Origin: Rhizobium mayense | Lineage (GTDB): Bacteria; Pseudomonadota; Alphaproteobacteria; Rhizobiales; Rhizobiaceae | Direction: 5' to 3' | NCBI RefSeq assembly: GCF_030272705.1 | Contig: NZ_JARFYM010000046.1 | Location: 1-37,268, forward strand | DNA: 37,268 nt | In this document: positions 25,669 through 33,700 of the stretch, piece after piece | How the letters are laid out: each line of letters starts with the position of its first letter | How positions within the stretch are numbered: the first letter of the stretch is position 1 | Translations under genes and position numbers: made by a program | Notes under the pieces: generated by a model | What the model was told of the DNA's origin: nothing | What the model saw: the letters and a program-made list of their open reading frames with translations, nothing else | Databases searched by the model: none

Positions 25669-27876
25669 ATGGATGAGCTTGTTCTGAAAGAGCAGATTGT
25701 CGATCAAACAGCGGTGTCGCGGCGCGCCTTTCTTCAGGGCACAGGATTGGTGCTTGGTTTTGCGCTGACCGGTGTAAGCGCAGAGCCCGTCTTCGCGGCG
25801 CCTGCTTCGCAGGTGGTCGAAAACGAGGTCACGGGTACTTTCGCTCCGAACGGATTCATACGGATCAATCCGACCGGCCCCGTGACCCTGGTGATGCCGA
25901 TGGTCGAAATGGGGCAGGGGGTTTACACGTCGCTCTCGATGCTTCTCGCTGAAGAACTGGAAGTGACGCTTGACCAGATTCAGGTTGAGCATGCGCCGCC
26001 AAATCATGCACTGTACGTCAATTCGATCATAGGAATTCAAAATACCGGTGGTTCCGCCTCGGTCCGCGCCTTCTGGACGCCGCTGCGTCAGGCAGGGGCA
26101 GTCGGTCGCAATCTGCTGATTGCGGCGGCCGCAGAGCGCTGGAAGGTCGATCCGGCGACTTGCCGCGCCATGGATGGCGTCGTGTTCGATGCGTTAGGCT
26201 CGAAGCATCTGAGTTACGGCGAACTTGCGACAGCCGCCGCGAAATTGCCCGTGCCGCCCGCGGCAACCGTCAAATTGAAGGATCCGAAGGATTTCACCCT
26301 GATCGGCACGCGTGCCAAGCGCGTGGATTCCCCGATAAAGGTCGATGGGCGCGCACTCTACGGCATCGACACACGGCTGCCGGGCATGAAGGTTGCAGCG
26401 GTTGCTATTTCGCCTGTGGTCGGCGGCAAAGCGAAAACGGTAGACGAGAAGGCCGCGCTCGCGGTCAAGGGCGTCCGGCAGGTGGTCAATATCGATGAAG
26501 CTATTGCCGTGGTAGCGGATCACATGGGCGCCGCCAACAAGGGGCTCGAGGCCGCCGCCATCACGTGGGACGATGGGCCGAACACCAAGGTCAGCAACGC
26601 AGATATCGTCAAGCAATTGGAAGAGGAATCCAAAAATCCGGGCGTGGTTGCCCGTGACGATGGCGATGCAGGAAAGGCTCTCGCGGGGGCGGCACAACGG
26701 ATCGACGCGATCTATCAGGTGCCTTTCCTGGCTCATGCGGCGATGGAGCCGATGAACTGCACCGTTCATCTGCAGAAGGATCGTTGTGATATCTGGGTCG
26801 GGACACAGGCGCCTACGATCACGCAGTCTCAGGTGGCGGACCTGACCGGCCTCCCAAAGGATGCAATCAAAATTCACAATCATCTGATTGGCGGTGGCTT
26901 CGGTCGAAGGTTGGAGCCTGATGGCACGTTGTTGGCCGTCAAGATCGCCAGGCACGTCGATGGTCCGGTGAAAGTGATCTGGAGCCGCGAAGAAGACATT
27001 CAGCACGACATGTATCGGCCGTACTATCTCGACCGGGTATCGGCCGGACTTGACGCGGCCGGCAAGCCGGTTGCCTGGACGCATCGGATCGCCGGCTCCT
27101 CTGTCATGGCTCGCTATTATCCCACTTACGTCAAGGACGGTTTGGACCCCGATGCCGTAGAAGCAGCGGCCAAACCGCCCTATGAGTTGCCCAATATCCA
27201 CGTCGACTATGTCCAGGTCGAGCCGGCAGGTGTCCGGACGTCTTGGTGGCGTGGCGTCGGACCGACTCACAATGTTTTCGTAGTCGAAAGCTTCATAGAC
27301 GAGCTCGCCCATGCTGCGAAGCAGGATCCCGTTGCTTATCGCAAGGGGTTGCTTGCGCAAAATCCGCGTGCGCTTGCCGTTCTATCGCTCGCCGCGGAAA
27401 AAGCCGGGTGGGGATCACCACTTCCCGAGCGTCATGGCCGCGGGATTTCGGTGCAATTCGCATACGGCAGTTACACGTCGCAGGTCGCCGAAGTCGAAGT
27501 GGCGGCCGATGGCTCCGTCAACGTCAAGCGGGTCGTCTGTGCGATTGATTGCGGCATGTACGTCAATCCCGATACGATCGAAGCGCAGATTCAAGGTGGA
27601 ACGGTTTTCGGGCTGACCGCCGCGCTCCATGGCTCGATCACCTTCAAGGAAGGACGTGTCGAGCAGAGCAATTTCGACAACTATCTGCCGATGCGCATCG
27701 ATGAGGTGCCGGTGGTGGAGACGCACCTGATCAAGAACGCTGAAGCGCCAGGTGGCGTTGGTGAAGCTCCTACCGCGATTGTCAGTGCTGCGGTGACAAA
27801 TGCGATCTTCGCCGCCACCGGCAAGCGCCTGCGCACCCTGCCGATCGATAGGGATTCGCTGAAGTCGTCGTCATAA
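25669..27876 (+). CDS. Molybdopterin-binding large subunit of xanthine-oxidase-family dehydrogenase (IorB type)
   Basis: A 735-aa catalytic subunit. A twin-arginine signal (SRRAFLQGTGLVLGFALTG, residues 17-35) predicts folded export with cofactor to the periplasm. The molybdopterin and substrate domains follow: VMPMVEMGQGVYTSLSMLLAEEL, GTQAPTITQSQVADLTGL, IGGGFGRRLEPDG (Moco loop), RTSWWRGVGPTHN, and the late GGVGEAPTAIVSAAVTNAI with the catalytic Glu. Members hydroxylate aldehydes or N-heterocycles, with electrons passing through the 2Fe-2S subunit, usually to a cytochrome. The start at 25669 (MDELVLKEQ) is 4 bp after the small-subunit stop; the upstream in-frame sequence overlaps that gene and is not used. 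Substrate is unknown; the isoquinoline name denotes family only. Confidence 0.93.
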   Translation: MDELVLKEQIVDQTAVSRRAFLQGTGLVLGFALTGVSAEPVFAAPASQVVENEVTGTFAPNGFIRINPTGPVTLVMPMVEMGQGVYTSLSMLLAEELEVTLDQIQVEHAPPNHALYVNSIIGIQNTGGSASVRAFWTPLRQAGAVGRNLLIAAAAERWKVDPATCRAMDGVVFDALGSKHLSYGELATAAAKLPVPPAATVKLKDPKDFTLIGTRAKRVDSPIKVDGRALYGIDTRLPGMKVAAVAISPVVGGKAKTVDEKAALAVKGVRQVVNIDEAIAVVADHMGAANKGLEAAAITWDDGPNTKVSNADIVKQLEEESKNPGVVARDDGDAGKALAGAAQRIDAIYQVPFLAHAAMEPMNCTVHLQKDRCDIWVGTQAPTITQSQVADLTGLPKDAIKIHNHLIGGGFGRRLEPDGTLLAVKIARHVDGPVKVIWSREEDIQHDMYRPYYLDRVSAGLDAAGKPVAWTHRIAGSSVMARYYPTYVKDGLDPDAVEAAAKPPYELPNIHVDYVQVEPAGVRTSWWRGVGPTHNVFVVESFIDELAHAAKQDPVAYRKGLLAQNPRALAVLSLAAEKAGWGSPLPERHGRGISVQFAYGSYTSQVAEVEVAADGSVNVKRVVCAIDCGMYVNPDTIEAQIQGGTVFGLTAALHGSITFKEGRVEQSNFDNYLPMRIDEVPVVETHLIKNAEAPGGVGEAPTAIVSAAVTNAIFAATGKRLRTLPIDRDSLKSSS

Positions 27877-27885
27877 TCCTTTGCG

Positions 27886-27907
27886 CGTCATCCCGCGCGG
27901 GATGACG
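27886..27907. repeat. 22-bp perfect palindrome
   Basis: CGTCATCCCGC is followed directly by its exact complement. It lies 10 bp after the molybdenum subunit stop and just before the broken metallo-beta-lactamase gene, at the apparent junction. It could be a terminator stem or a small repeat-family core. Confidence 0.6.
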
Positions 27908-27929
27908 GTCCGGAACCCATGGGGCCTTA

Positions 27930-28335
27930 CCGTGTCCGCACCGCCTCGACTTTGCTGCGGTCCGAATCGATCAGGGGCCGGCATGGAAGACGGCGGAGTG
28001 TCTATCTCGGCAATCCGGCTGGTCTCGTTCTCCATTTCGCCAACGACAGGACGCTCTATCACATGGGCGATACGGACATCTTCGGAGACATGGCGCTGAT
28101 CGAAGAACTATACAAGCCGAATATCGGCATGGTGCCCATCGGTGATCGCCTTACCATGGGCGGCGCACTGGCTGCACTCGCCCGCCGGCGCTATTTCAAC
28201 TTCGACAAAGTGATCCTTTGTCACTATGGAAGCTTCCCCATCATCGATCAGACCGCGGAAAAATTTATTGAGGGGCTGAAGGGCTCGTCCACTGAGGTCG
28301 TGGTACCGAAAATCGGTGAGACAATCTCCGTCTAG
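27930..28335 (+). pseudogene. Metallo-beta-lactamase-fold hydrolase (UPF0173 type), 5'-truncated with frameshift
   Basis: From about 28000 the frame encodes the last two-thirds of an MBL-fold metal-dependent hydrolase: VYLGNPAGLVLHF, LYHMGDTDIFGDMALIEELYKPNIGMVPIGDRLTMGGALAALA, and CHYGSFPIIDQTAEKF. The Asp and the two later His ligands are present. The N-terminal third with the H-x-H-x-D-H motif is missing. Just upstream, another frame reads RSGAGMEDGG, which fits the expected sequence before VYLGNPAG, so a one-base shift lies at about 27995. No start codon or ribosome binding site suits the fragment. It follows the molybdenum hydroxylase genes by about 60-120 bp. Confidence 0.75.
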
Positions 28336-28671
28336 TGTGATCCGTGCGCCGCGTGCGTATAGACCGGGTGGGCTCGGTAGGTGTCGACCGAGCTCACGCA
28401 TGAGACCGTGTCAGGCGGTCGCGCCGTGGTGATGTCGCTTTCAAATGCTAGGCCCGAGCGCGCCTGAGGTGGCTATGTGGATCTGAGCCGTCCTCTATTA
28501 ACGGCGGCTCGGTTACCCACCCCCCCCCGATCCAAGGCGACAATAGATATCGACGGCGGTTTGCAAGCAACGCCCTGGAAGTGTCGACGAATCTGGAGTT
28601 GAATGAACGCTTGATAAGGCCAGAGAGACGGCGCAAGGGCGGTGATAAGGCGCTGTAGCCGACCGCGGTGA
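28336..28671. other. Intergenic, with a C9 tract and a small stem
   Basis: 336 bp between the MBL pseudogene and the leftward peroxiredoxin. A stem GCTCGGT/ACCGAGC is at 28372-28393 (terminator-like, no T-run). A run of nine C residues is near 28520-28528. The minus-strand frame across it has no domain character. Confidence 0.4.
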
Positions 28672-29283
28672 CTACGCGCCTCGTGCGCTCCAGAGCCGAT
28701 TTAATACTGGAAGGAGGTCCGATGGGTTTGACCGGTGAGTTTGATCTGGATCGGCTTCCGAGTAGACGATGACGCCGCGTTGATCGATAACGAACCGTGC
28801 CGGGATTGGAAGCGTCCAACTATCCTCCCCGTGAAGGCTTGGCAGATCGATTCCAATCTTCAGATGCAATGTCTGAAGCAGTTCGGGAACGCGCCAACGA
28901 ACACCGAACTGCTGCGCGACCTTCCCGCCTTTGTCACACAAGATTGGCAGCGAAACCTGCGTGGTGCTTCGGGTTCTCGCATTCTCCTCGATTGTCTGTT
29001 GCGAGACTGCGACCAGCGAAGCTCCACGGGCCTCGATTAAAGGGCGGAGCTCTTGAAGCGCTCTTAGGCCGAGAACGCAACCGGGACACCAACCCCCGCT
29101 ATAAAAGACCAAAAGAAGCGGACCGCGGCGCAGCATCGATGCCGAGGAGGTCTTTACGCCATCCTGGTCGGGCAGACAGAAGTCCGGCGCGCGTCGCCCC
29201 GCGGTTATTACCTTCTCGGTTTGGCCGGTGGCCTTCAGGTATTCCGCGGCCTGCGCTAGGGCATTTATGATATCAGTGTTCAT
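28672..29283 (-). CDS. Peroxiredoxin-like (AhpC/TSA) protein
   Basis: A 203-aa thioredoxin-fold protein. After an N-terminal helix (DIINALAQAAEYLK) comes GRRAPDFCLPDQDG, the usual lead into the AhpC/TSA domain. The active-site loop LLLVFYSGGWCPGCVLGLRALQEL has Cys66 and Cys69 as a CPxC pair. LVAVSQQTIEEN, LPILCDKGGKVAQQFGV and ARFVIDQRGVIVYSEADPD complete the fold. It closely resembles the 216-aa gene at 36259, so the two are paralogues. The expected role is reduction of peroxides or disulphides in the cytoplasm. The start at 29283 has AGGACG and TGGA upstream. Alone in its transcript as far as can be seen. Confidence 0.9.
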   Translation of the reverse strand: MNTDIINALAQAAEYLKATGQTEKVITAGRRAPDFCLPDQDGVKTSSASMLRRGPLLLVFYSGGWCPGCVLGLRALQELRPLIEARGASLVAVSQQTIEENARTRSTTQVSLPILCDKGGKVAQQFGVRWRVPELLQTLHLKIGIDLPSLHGEDSWTLPIPARFVIDQRGVIVYSEADPDQTHRSNPSDLLPVLNRLWSARGA

Positions 29284-29600
29284 TTCCAGCGTCCTGTATT
29301 TCGAACAGCTCGCGCTTCAATGCGCGAGCCGGACGATAAGGGCTTTTCTCAGTAGCGATGATCTGCATCTTCGACCTGTTCATCTCCGTCATGAGCCGGT
29401 CGGATCGGAGTCCGCAACATAGCAGCCCCAAATCGCGGGCCGCACGTCACGCTGGCCAGCTGCATATTAGTGGTCAGAACAGAACGTTCTTTAACCGCCA
29501 GCCCATCCAACCGAACGAGTCCGATGTCAAAGTTCGAGTAAGGATTATCGCGAGAACGCGGGCAATCACTCACGCTTCGCGGGTAGGCGTGCGCCCGGGG
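29284..29600. other. Intergenic, nothing recognised
   Basis: 317 bp between two leftward genes (peroxiredoxin and Dps). Frames on either strand lack domain character. It should contain the peroxiredoxin promoter. Confidence 0.4.
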
Positions 29601-30116
29601 TTAAGCTCTCCGGGTCGCCTCGAAGAGGAACCATGTGCGACGTTCGACCTCGTCGATCCAGCCTTCGATCAGGCTGGCCGTGGCGATATCGCCATGCTCG
29701 TCGCAGACATTGTGCGTCTGCCGCATTCGTTGGGTAAGCGCCAGGTTATCCTCCTTCAGCTCGGCCAGCATGTCTTCCGGTGTGACGAAATCCGCATCAT
29801 TGTCCTCGATACGCTTGACCCTGGCGATGTGGCCGATCGAGCGGATCGTTGTGCCGCCGATCTTGCGGCCCCTTTCCGCGATTTCGTCCGTCATCGCGAA
29901 AATCTCCGCAGCCTGTTCGTCGAGAAGGAGATGATAATCCCGGAAATGCGGGCCTGATATGTGCCAATGGAAGTTTTTGGTCTTGATGTAAAGCGCGAAC
30001 ACGTCTGCTAGGAGCGCAGTGAGTGCCGCCGAAATATCCTTGGTGGCATTGGAGCCGAGATTGCTCGGCGTGTCGAGCGGCGCCTCGCGGCGTTTTCTCG
30101 CTTCTTCTAAACTCAT
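29601..30116 (-). CDS. dps: Dps family DNA-binding ferritin-like protein
   Basis: A 171-aa protein of normal Dps length. Dps forms 12-subunit shells that bind DNA and oxidise Fe(II) with peroxide, protecting cells in starvation and oxidative stress. The ferroxidase signature is clear: KNFHWHISGPHFRDYHLLLDEQAAEIFAMTDEIAERGRKIGG, with the His, Asp and Glu ligands of the inter-subunit site. The basic N-terminal tail (EEARKRRE) is a likely DNA-binding arm. The start at 30116 has AAGGAGG 6 nt upstream, an excellent site. The 68-aa DHp-like gene is 113 bp upstream on the same strand, so both may share a transcript. Confidence 0.93.
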   Translation of the reverse strand: MSLEEARKRREAPLDTPSNLGSNATKDISAALTALLADVFALYIKTKNFHWHISGPHFRDYHLLLDEQAAEIFAMTDEIAERGRKIGGTTIRSIGHIARVKRIEDNDADFVTPEDMLAELKEDNLALTQRMRQTHNVCDEHGDIATASLIEGWIDEVERRTWFLFEATRRA

Positions 30117-30229
30117 TTTATCCCTCCTTCGGGTTTGATGCAGTCTTGCTGTTTGCTACGGGATGGCTCCGAAACAGGCAGTTTTGCGAAATGGGGTCTG
30201 CATGTTTGCGAGGTGCCAGCCCCTTGACG

Positions 30230-30436
30230 CTAATGCGACATGGCGCGCTCTGGTGCGTGCCGCATTTGGTCGACGATCAGTTTCCTTCCCTCGGCTTCCG
30301 TCTGGCGCTCCAAGAGCCGCAGCCTGCAATCGACCGTGGCGAGCCGGTTTGTGATGTCGTGTAGAATCACTTTGGTGGCCTCGTCGATCCCACCGCCGCG
30401 AAGAGTGGCGACTTCAATGACCGCGTTGCTTCGCAT
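30230..30436 (-). CDS. 68-aa stand-alone DHp-like (histidine kinase phosphoacceptor) protein
   Basis: A small gene with a strong ribosome binding site (AGGAGA, 8 nt before the ATG). Residues 18-65 align without gaps to residues 106-153 of the histidine kinase at 22093-23268, with 21 of 48 identities by hand count. The H-box is kept (His26-Asp27 in VILHDITNRLA), as is the following helix LRLLERQTEAEGRK. There is no ATPase domain, sensor domain or membrane segment; the gene ends after MRHAPERAMSH. It therefore consists of little more than a dimerisation and phosphoacceptor region. It lies just upstream of dps, and shares a 42-bp upstream element with the kinase gene. It might accept phosphate in trans, form mixed dimers, or be a non-functional duplicate. 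The function is inference. Confidence 0.65.
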   Translation of the reverse strand: MRSNAVIEVATLRGGGIDEATKVILHDITNRLATVDCRLRLLERQTEAEGRKLIVDQMRHAPERAMSH

Positions 30437-30545
30437 ATCGGCTCTCCTGGCTTTTCAGTCTGACACGGTCGCCCGCATGCTGATCGTGGCGCCGAAAGTG
30501 TTTGGTACGACAATGCTTGGAGAATGACCGTGCAACGCCGGCGAG

Positions 30546-30587
30546 GGAAATCACCTCTCGCCATAGTGTCGATAGACGATCGTTATC
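30546..30587 (-). promoter_or_regulatory. 42-bp shared upstream element, copy 2
   Basis: Ungapped match (33 of 42) to 23367-23408. It lies 109 nt upstream of the 68-aa DHp-like gene's start, close to the 98-nt spacing seen at the kinase gene. It is likely the promoter region of the small gene and perhaps of dps. Confidence 0.55.
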
Positions 30588-30637
30588 GCCGGTTGCCGAT
30601 GGCGCGCGATCGGTCGTGAGGAATACAAAGAGCCGCG

Positions 30638-31456
30638 CTAGGGCTTTCTCATGTCGGCGGGGACAACTGCAGCCGGGAGATGATGAAGAAAGGCGGTCGG
30701 TGTCATTTTCGTTACCTGTCGGAAGGCGAACGAGAACGCCGCGGTGCTGCCGAAGCCCACATCTGCCGCGACCTGCGAGATTGTACGCCCCGCCGAAAGC
30801 TGATCGATTGCGAGGACTATTCTTGCTCTTTGCCGCCAGGCCTTGAAGGTCAATCCCGTTTCTACCGGGAACACACGACTGATCGTGCGTATCGACGTCG
30901 CGGCGCGACAGGCAAGGTCACTTACGCCGAGGTGCATCCGCGAATCCGCTAAAGCCAGATCAGCGACGCGTCTACCGATCGTGCTGGTTGGCATCGGAAG
31001 GAACACCGGAATGTCGGGTGTCTCGATAAGTTCGTGAAGAATCAACCGCACGGCAAGCTCGGCTTTTTCGGGCGATATATCGTCCTTGAAGGCCGAGAGG
31101 ATCAATTCCCGTAGAAGCGGTGTCGCCGCGAGGGCGAATATATAATCGAGCGGCCTATCCGGCGCCCACTTCCGTAAAGCCGACGGGTGCCAGTAGATCA
31201 TCCGCAATTCGGTATCGGAAATCATATCGACCCGATGAGGTATCCGCGCTGGCATCCAGAGCGCAAGCTGGGGTGGGATGAACCACCGTTCAGATTCGGT
31301 GTAGACCTGTATCGTTCCCGAAGCAGCAAAGATCACTTGTGCTTCTGCATGCGCGTGCCATGCGACGGCCTCACCTTGGGGGAAGGTCCTGCTGAGAATG
31401 CGGAACGGTATGGGTAACTGCGTTTGGCGTGTCATATACGTCGATTGGCCACACAT
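30638..31456 (-). CDS. AraC-family transcriptional regulator
   Basis: A regulator of about 272 aa. The N-terminal cupin-type sensing domain is evident (GEAVAWHAHAEAQVIFAASGTIQVYTESERWFIPPQLALWMPARIPH). The C-terminal AraC/XylS DNA-binding domain has HTH1 at LGVSDLACRAATSIRTISRVF and HTH2 at ISQVAADVGFGSTAAFSFAFRQVTKMTP, with the usual P-x-x-F ending. This arrangement matches NimR/YdeO-like regulators that control a neighbouring transporter, but none is next to it. Start is uncertain: ATG at 31456 has AAGG 10 nt upstream; ATG at 31435 and GTG at 31465 are alternatives. Its upstream region is the 519-bp gap before the first LysR gene. Confidence 0.88.
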   Translation of the reverse strand: MCGQSTYMTRQTQLPIPFRILSRTFPQGEAVAWHAHAEAQVIFAASGTIQVYTESERWFIPPQLALWMPARIPHRVDMISDTELRMIYWHPSALRKWAPDRPLDYIFALAATPLLRELILSAFKDDISPEKAELAVRLILHELIETPDIPVFLPMPTSTIGRRVADLALADSRMHLGVSDLACRAATSIRTISRVFPVETGLTFKAWRQRARIVLAIDQLSAGRTISQVAADVGFGSTAAFSFAFRQVTKMTPTAFLHHLPAAVVPADMRKP

Positions 31457-31975
31457 CGTTGACACGCCTTAGTATCATCAAGCGATGACTTGGTCGAGCG
31501 TCCTGTCGCTCAGACCGCGTCGCCTATGTCTGTCCCGACCTGTTCCAACGAGAGAGCTGATGCTGAAGAGAATGTCGGTCATTGGTGCGTAGCTATGGCC
31601 AACTCAACTGTTCCCACGACATCAAGCATCGGATAACGGTCTCCGCTAGCGAGAGTAGGCGCAAAATCGCAAGCCCAATGTAGGCACCAGAGATGGCATC
31701 CTGATGGACCGCATCGAAAGCCTATCGGAGCATTGACCGGCTCGACGACGATGGTGAGCGCCAAAGAGACTGCGGACGCGGCCTGCTTGCTTCCTGAAAA
31801 GGGTCAAAGAACTCGCAGGTTCTACCATCGCTCCGTCGCCCGCCCGCGCCCGCGTTCTTTGCCCTCTCAAAAAATGAGAAACGCTGTCTCATCTCGCGGG
31901 TATTATCTTTGCGGGCGAGAGGTGCCATTTTGGTCCTGGGACCCCACCAGGAAATAGGAGTAACATAGAAAAGCG
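31457..31975. other. Divergent intergenic region with LysR-type palindromes
   Basis: 519 bp between divergent AraC and LysR genes, without a recognisable intact gene. Two overlapping dyads lie at 31865-31892: TCTCA-AAAAA-TGAGA (31865-31879) and ATGAGA-N7-TCTCAT (31874-31892). The first resembles a site just before the second LysR gene (35162-35176). Short minus-strand frames (31579-31870) might be decay products of a LysR-divergent gene but have no identifiable family. Confidence 0.45.
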
Positions 31976-32857
31976 ATGAACGACCGACTTACAGCACTTA
32001 AACTGTTTGCCCGCGCAGGTCGCGTGGGGAACTTTTCGAGCGCCGGTCGTGAGCTCGGTCTCTCCCAGGCCTCTGCTTCACGCCTCATCGCCGCGTTGGA
32101 AGCCGATGTCGGGGCGACGCTCTTCAGCCGGACAACTCGTGCGGTCACGCTGACGGAGGCCGGAGAAGCCTATTTGATGCGGGTGGAAACAATCCTGGCC
32201 GCGCTCGACGAGGCCGACCACGAGGCTCGCGGCACCGGAGAGCTGCGAGGGGTGCTTCGCGTCGGCACGCCGGTGAGTTTCGCGCTAAGGGAAATCATTC
32301 CGCGGCTTCCCGCGTTCATTGAGCAGCACCCGGCGTTGAAGATCGAACTACGGGTGACTGACCGCTACCCAGACCTGGTGACCGAGGGCATCGACGTGTC
32401 GTTCCAGTTCGGCGCTCTCCCCGACTCGAGCGCGACGGCGCGCAAATTCATCCGCCAGCCGAGGATACTCACGGCCTCCCCAGACTACCTGCGGGCGCAC
32501 GGCACGCCAACGATGCCGTCGGACCTCGCGCACCACTCGGTGATCATCAGTCCGGCGCATCCCTCGCCGACTTTCTCGTTCCGCAAGGACGGGCGTGTTG
32601 CGTCCGTGCGTATTGACGGCCAGCTCGCTATCACCGTCAACGAAGGCGCCATAGCAAGCGCGGTCGTCGGGCTAGGGATCGCCGCGTCGAGCGAAGCAAG
32701 CGCGCGGGCAGAGCTCGAGGCCGGAGCGCTCGTGCGAGTGCTGCCCGACTGGGACTTCGGCTCGATGGAAGTCAATGCATTGTTCGTGAGCGGAAAGATC
32801 ATCAAGCCGGCCGCGCGCGCGTTCACCGATTTCCTGATCGCGGAGCTTCGACGCTGA
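31976..32857 (+). CDS. LysR-family transcriptional regulator
   Basis: A 293-aa LTTR of standard length. The N-terminal winged HTH spans residues 1-60 (LTALKLFARAGRVGNFSSAGRELGLSQASASRLIAALEADVGATLFSRTTRAVTLTEAG). The substrate-binding domain follows (GVLRVGTPVSFALREIIPRLPAF, LVTEGIDVSFQFGALPDS, VGLGIAASSEASARAELEAGALVRVLPDW). The start at 31976 is the natural LysR N terminus; an AGGAG lies 15 nt upstream, somewhat far. It precedes a sulfite-oxidase-like gene by about 240 bp and may control it or a lost divergent gene. It is related in type to the LysR at 35181 (CrgA/DsdC-like subfamily) and shares a palindrome with it. Confidence 0.9.
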   Translation: MNDRLTALKLFARAGRVGNFSSAGRELGLSQASASRLIAALEADVGATLFSRTTRAVTLTEAGEAYLMRVETILAALDEADHEARGTGELRGVLRVGTPVSFALREIIPRLPAFIEQHPALKIELRVTDRYPDLVTEGIDVSFQFGALPDSSATARKFIRQPRILTASPDYLRAHGTPTMPSDLAHHSVIISPAHPSPTFSFRKDGRVASVRIDGQLAITVNEGAIASAVVGLGIAASSEASARAELEAGALVRVLPDWDFGSMEVNALFVSGKIIKPAARAFTDFLIAELRR

Positions 32858-33094
32858 TTTGACCGATTATTCCTACCGGTTATGGATACGATAGCTTTAC
32901 CCCGATCGGTCGCCGAATTTAACTATTGAATGCACCGGCTGGGCGGATGCGGCGCTGGGATCTCCGACGAATACCAAGTCTTGCTTTGCGCCACTGCCGA
33001 CCCCACAGATTCGTCCAGGCCGGTGGACCAATCATTCGAACGATCGGGACCTAATCATCGACAAGGCGCCCGCAACCCCGCAAAGGAGCTCGCC

Positions 33095-33700
33095 ATGGTG
33101 ACCAGAGGCTTTACCGGCCGAAATTCGGCAGGAGACCAGTCGGATCGCATTCCACCGGGCCAGCACCTTGTCGAGCACTTCCCTGTGCTGACAGCCGGGC
33201 CGACCCCGCGCGTTGAGACAGCGGATTGGAAATTTACGCTCAAGATCGGGCCGCGGCCTATTAAGGTTTGGAATTGGAGTGAGTTCAACGCGTTGCCGAG
33301 GACCAGGATGACGAGGGACATTCATTGCGTCACGTCGTGGTCAAAACTCAACACCGCCTGGGAGGGCGTGATCGTCGACGACATCCTTGCCGACGCCGGG
33401 GTTGAGCGTCCCACCGATTTCGTGCTCGCACACTGCTACGACGGCTACTCAACAAATGTTCCCCTTGCGGATCTTGCGTTCGGGAAGGCCATGGTTGCCC
33501 TGAATTACGAGGGGCAGCCGCTTCCGCGCGACCATGGCGGCCCGGCACGACTGCTCGTCCCACACCTCTACTTCTGGAAGTCCGCCAAGTGGGTAAATGC
33601 GCTCCAATTTACCGAACGCAACGAGGCGGGATTCTGGGAGTTGCGCGGATATCACATTTATGGCGACCCCTGGCGCGAGCAGCGGTACACCAATGACTGA
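33095..33700 (+). CDS. Sulfite-oxidase-like molybdopterin oxidoreductase
   Basis: A 201-aa protein with the SUOX/YedY molybdopterin fold. The cofactor Cys is Cys78 in RDIHCVTSWSKLNTAWEGV. Further family motifs are VLAHCYDGYSTNVPLADL, LPRDHGGPARLLVPHLYFWKSAKWV, and a WELRGYHIYGDPWREQRY end. No Tat signal is seen (starts MVTRGFTGRN), so unlike MsrP it probably acts in the cytoplasm. The start at 33095 has AAAGGAG 6 nt upstream. Its last codons overlap the following ferredoxin-reductase-like gene by 8 bp, so the two likely form one electron-transfer unit, with the reductase supplying or accepting electrons. Substrate is unknown. Confidence 0.9.
   Translation: MVTRGFTGRNSAGDQSDRIPPGQHLVEHFPVLTAGPTPRVETADWKFTLKIGPRPIKVWNWSEFNALPRTRMTRDIHCVTSWSKLNTAWEGVIVDDILADAGVERPTDFVLAHCYDGYSTNVPLADLAFGKAMVALNYEGQPLPRDHGGPARLLVPHLYFWKSAKWVNALQFTERNEAGFWELRGYHIYGDPWREQRYTND

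Noticed and set aside
26194..27360. A 388-codon minus-strand frame opposite the molybdenum subunit
   Set aside because: Antisense shadow of the IorB-type gene, no domain or ribosome binding site.
30367..30564. A 65-codon minus-strand frame starting MARGDF, overlapping the DHp-like gene
   Set aside because: Its similarity to the kinase frame is limited to the first few codons, within the shared 42-bp element, which is better explained as regulatory.
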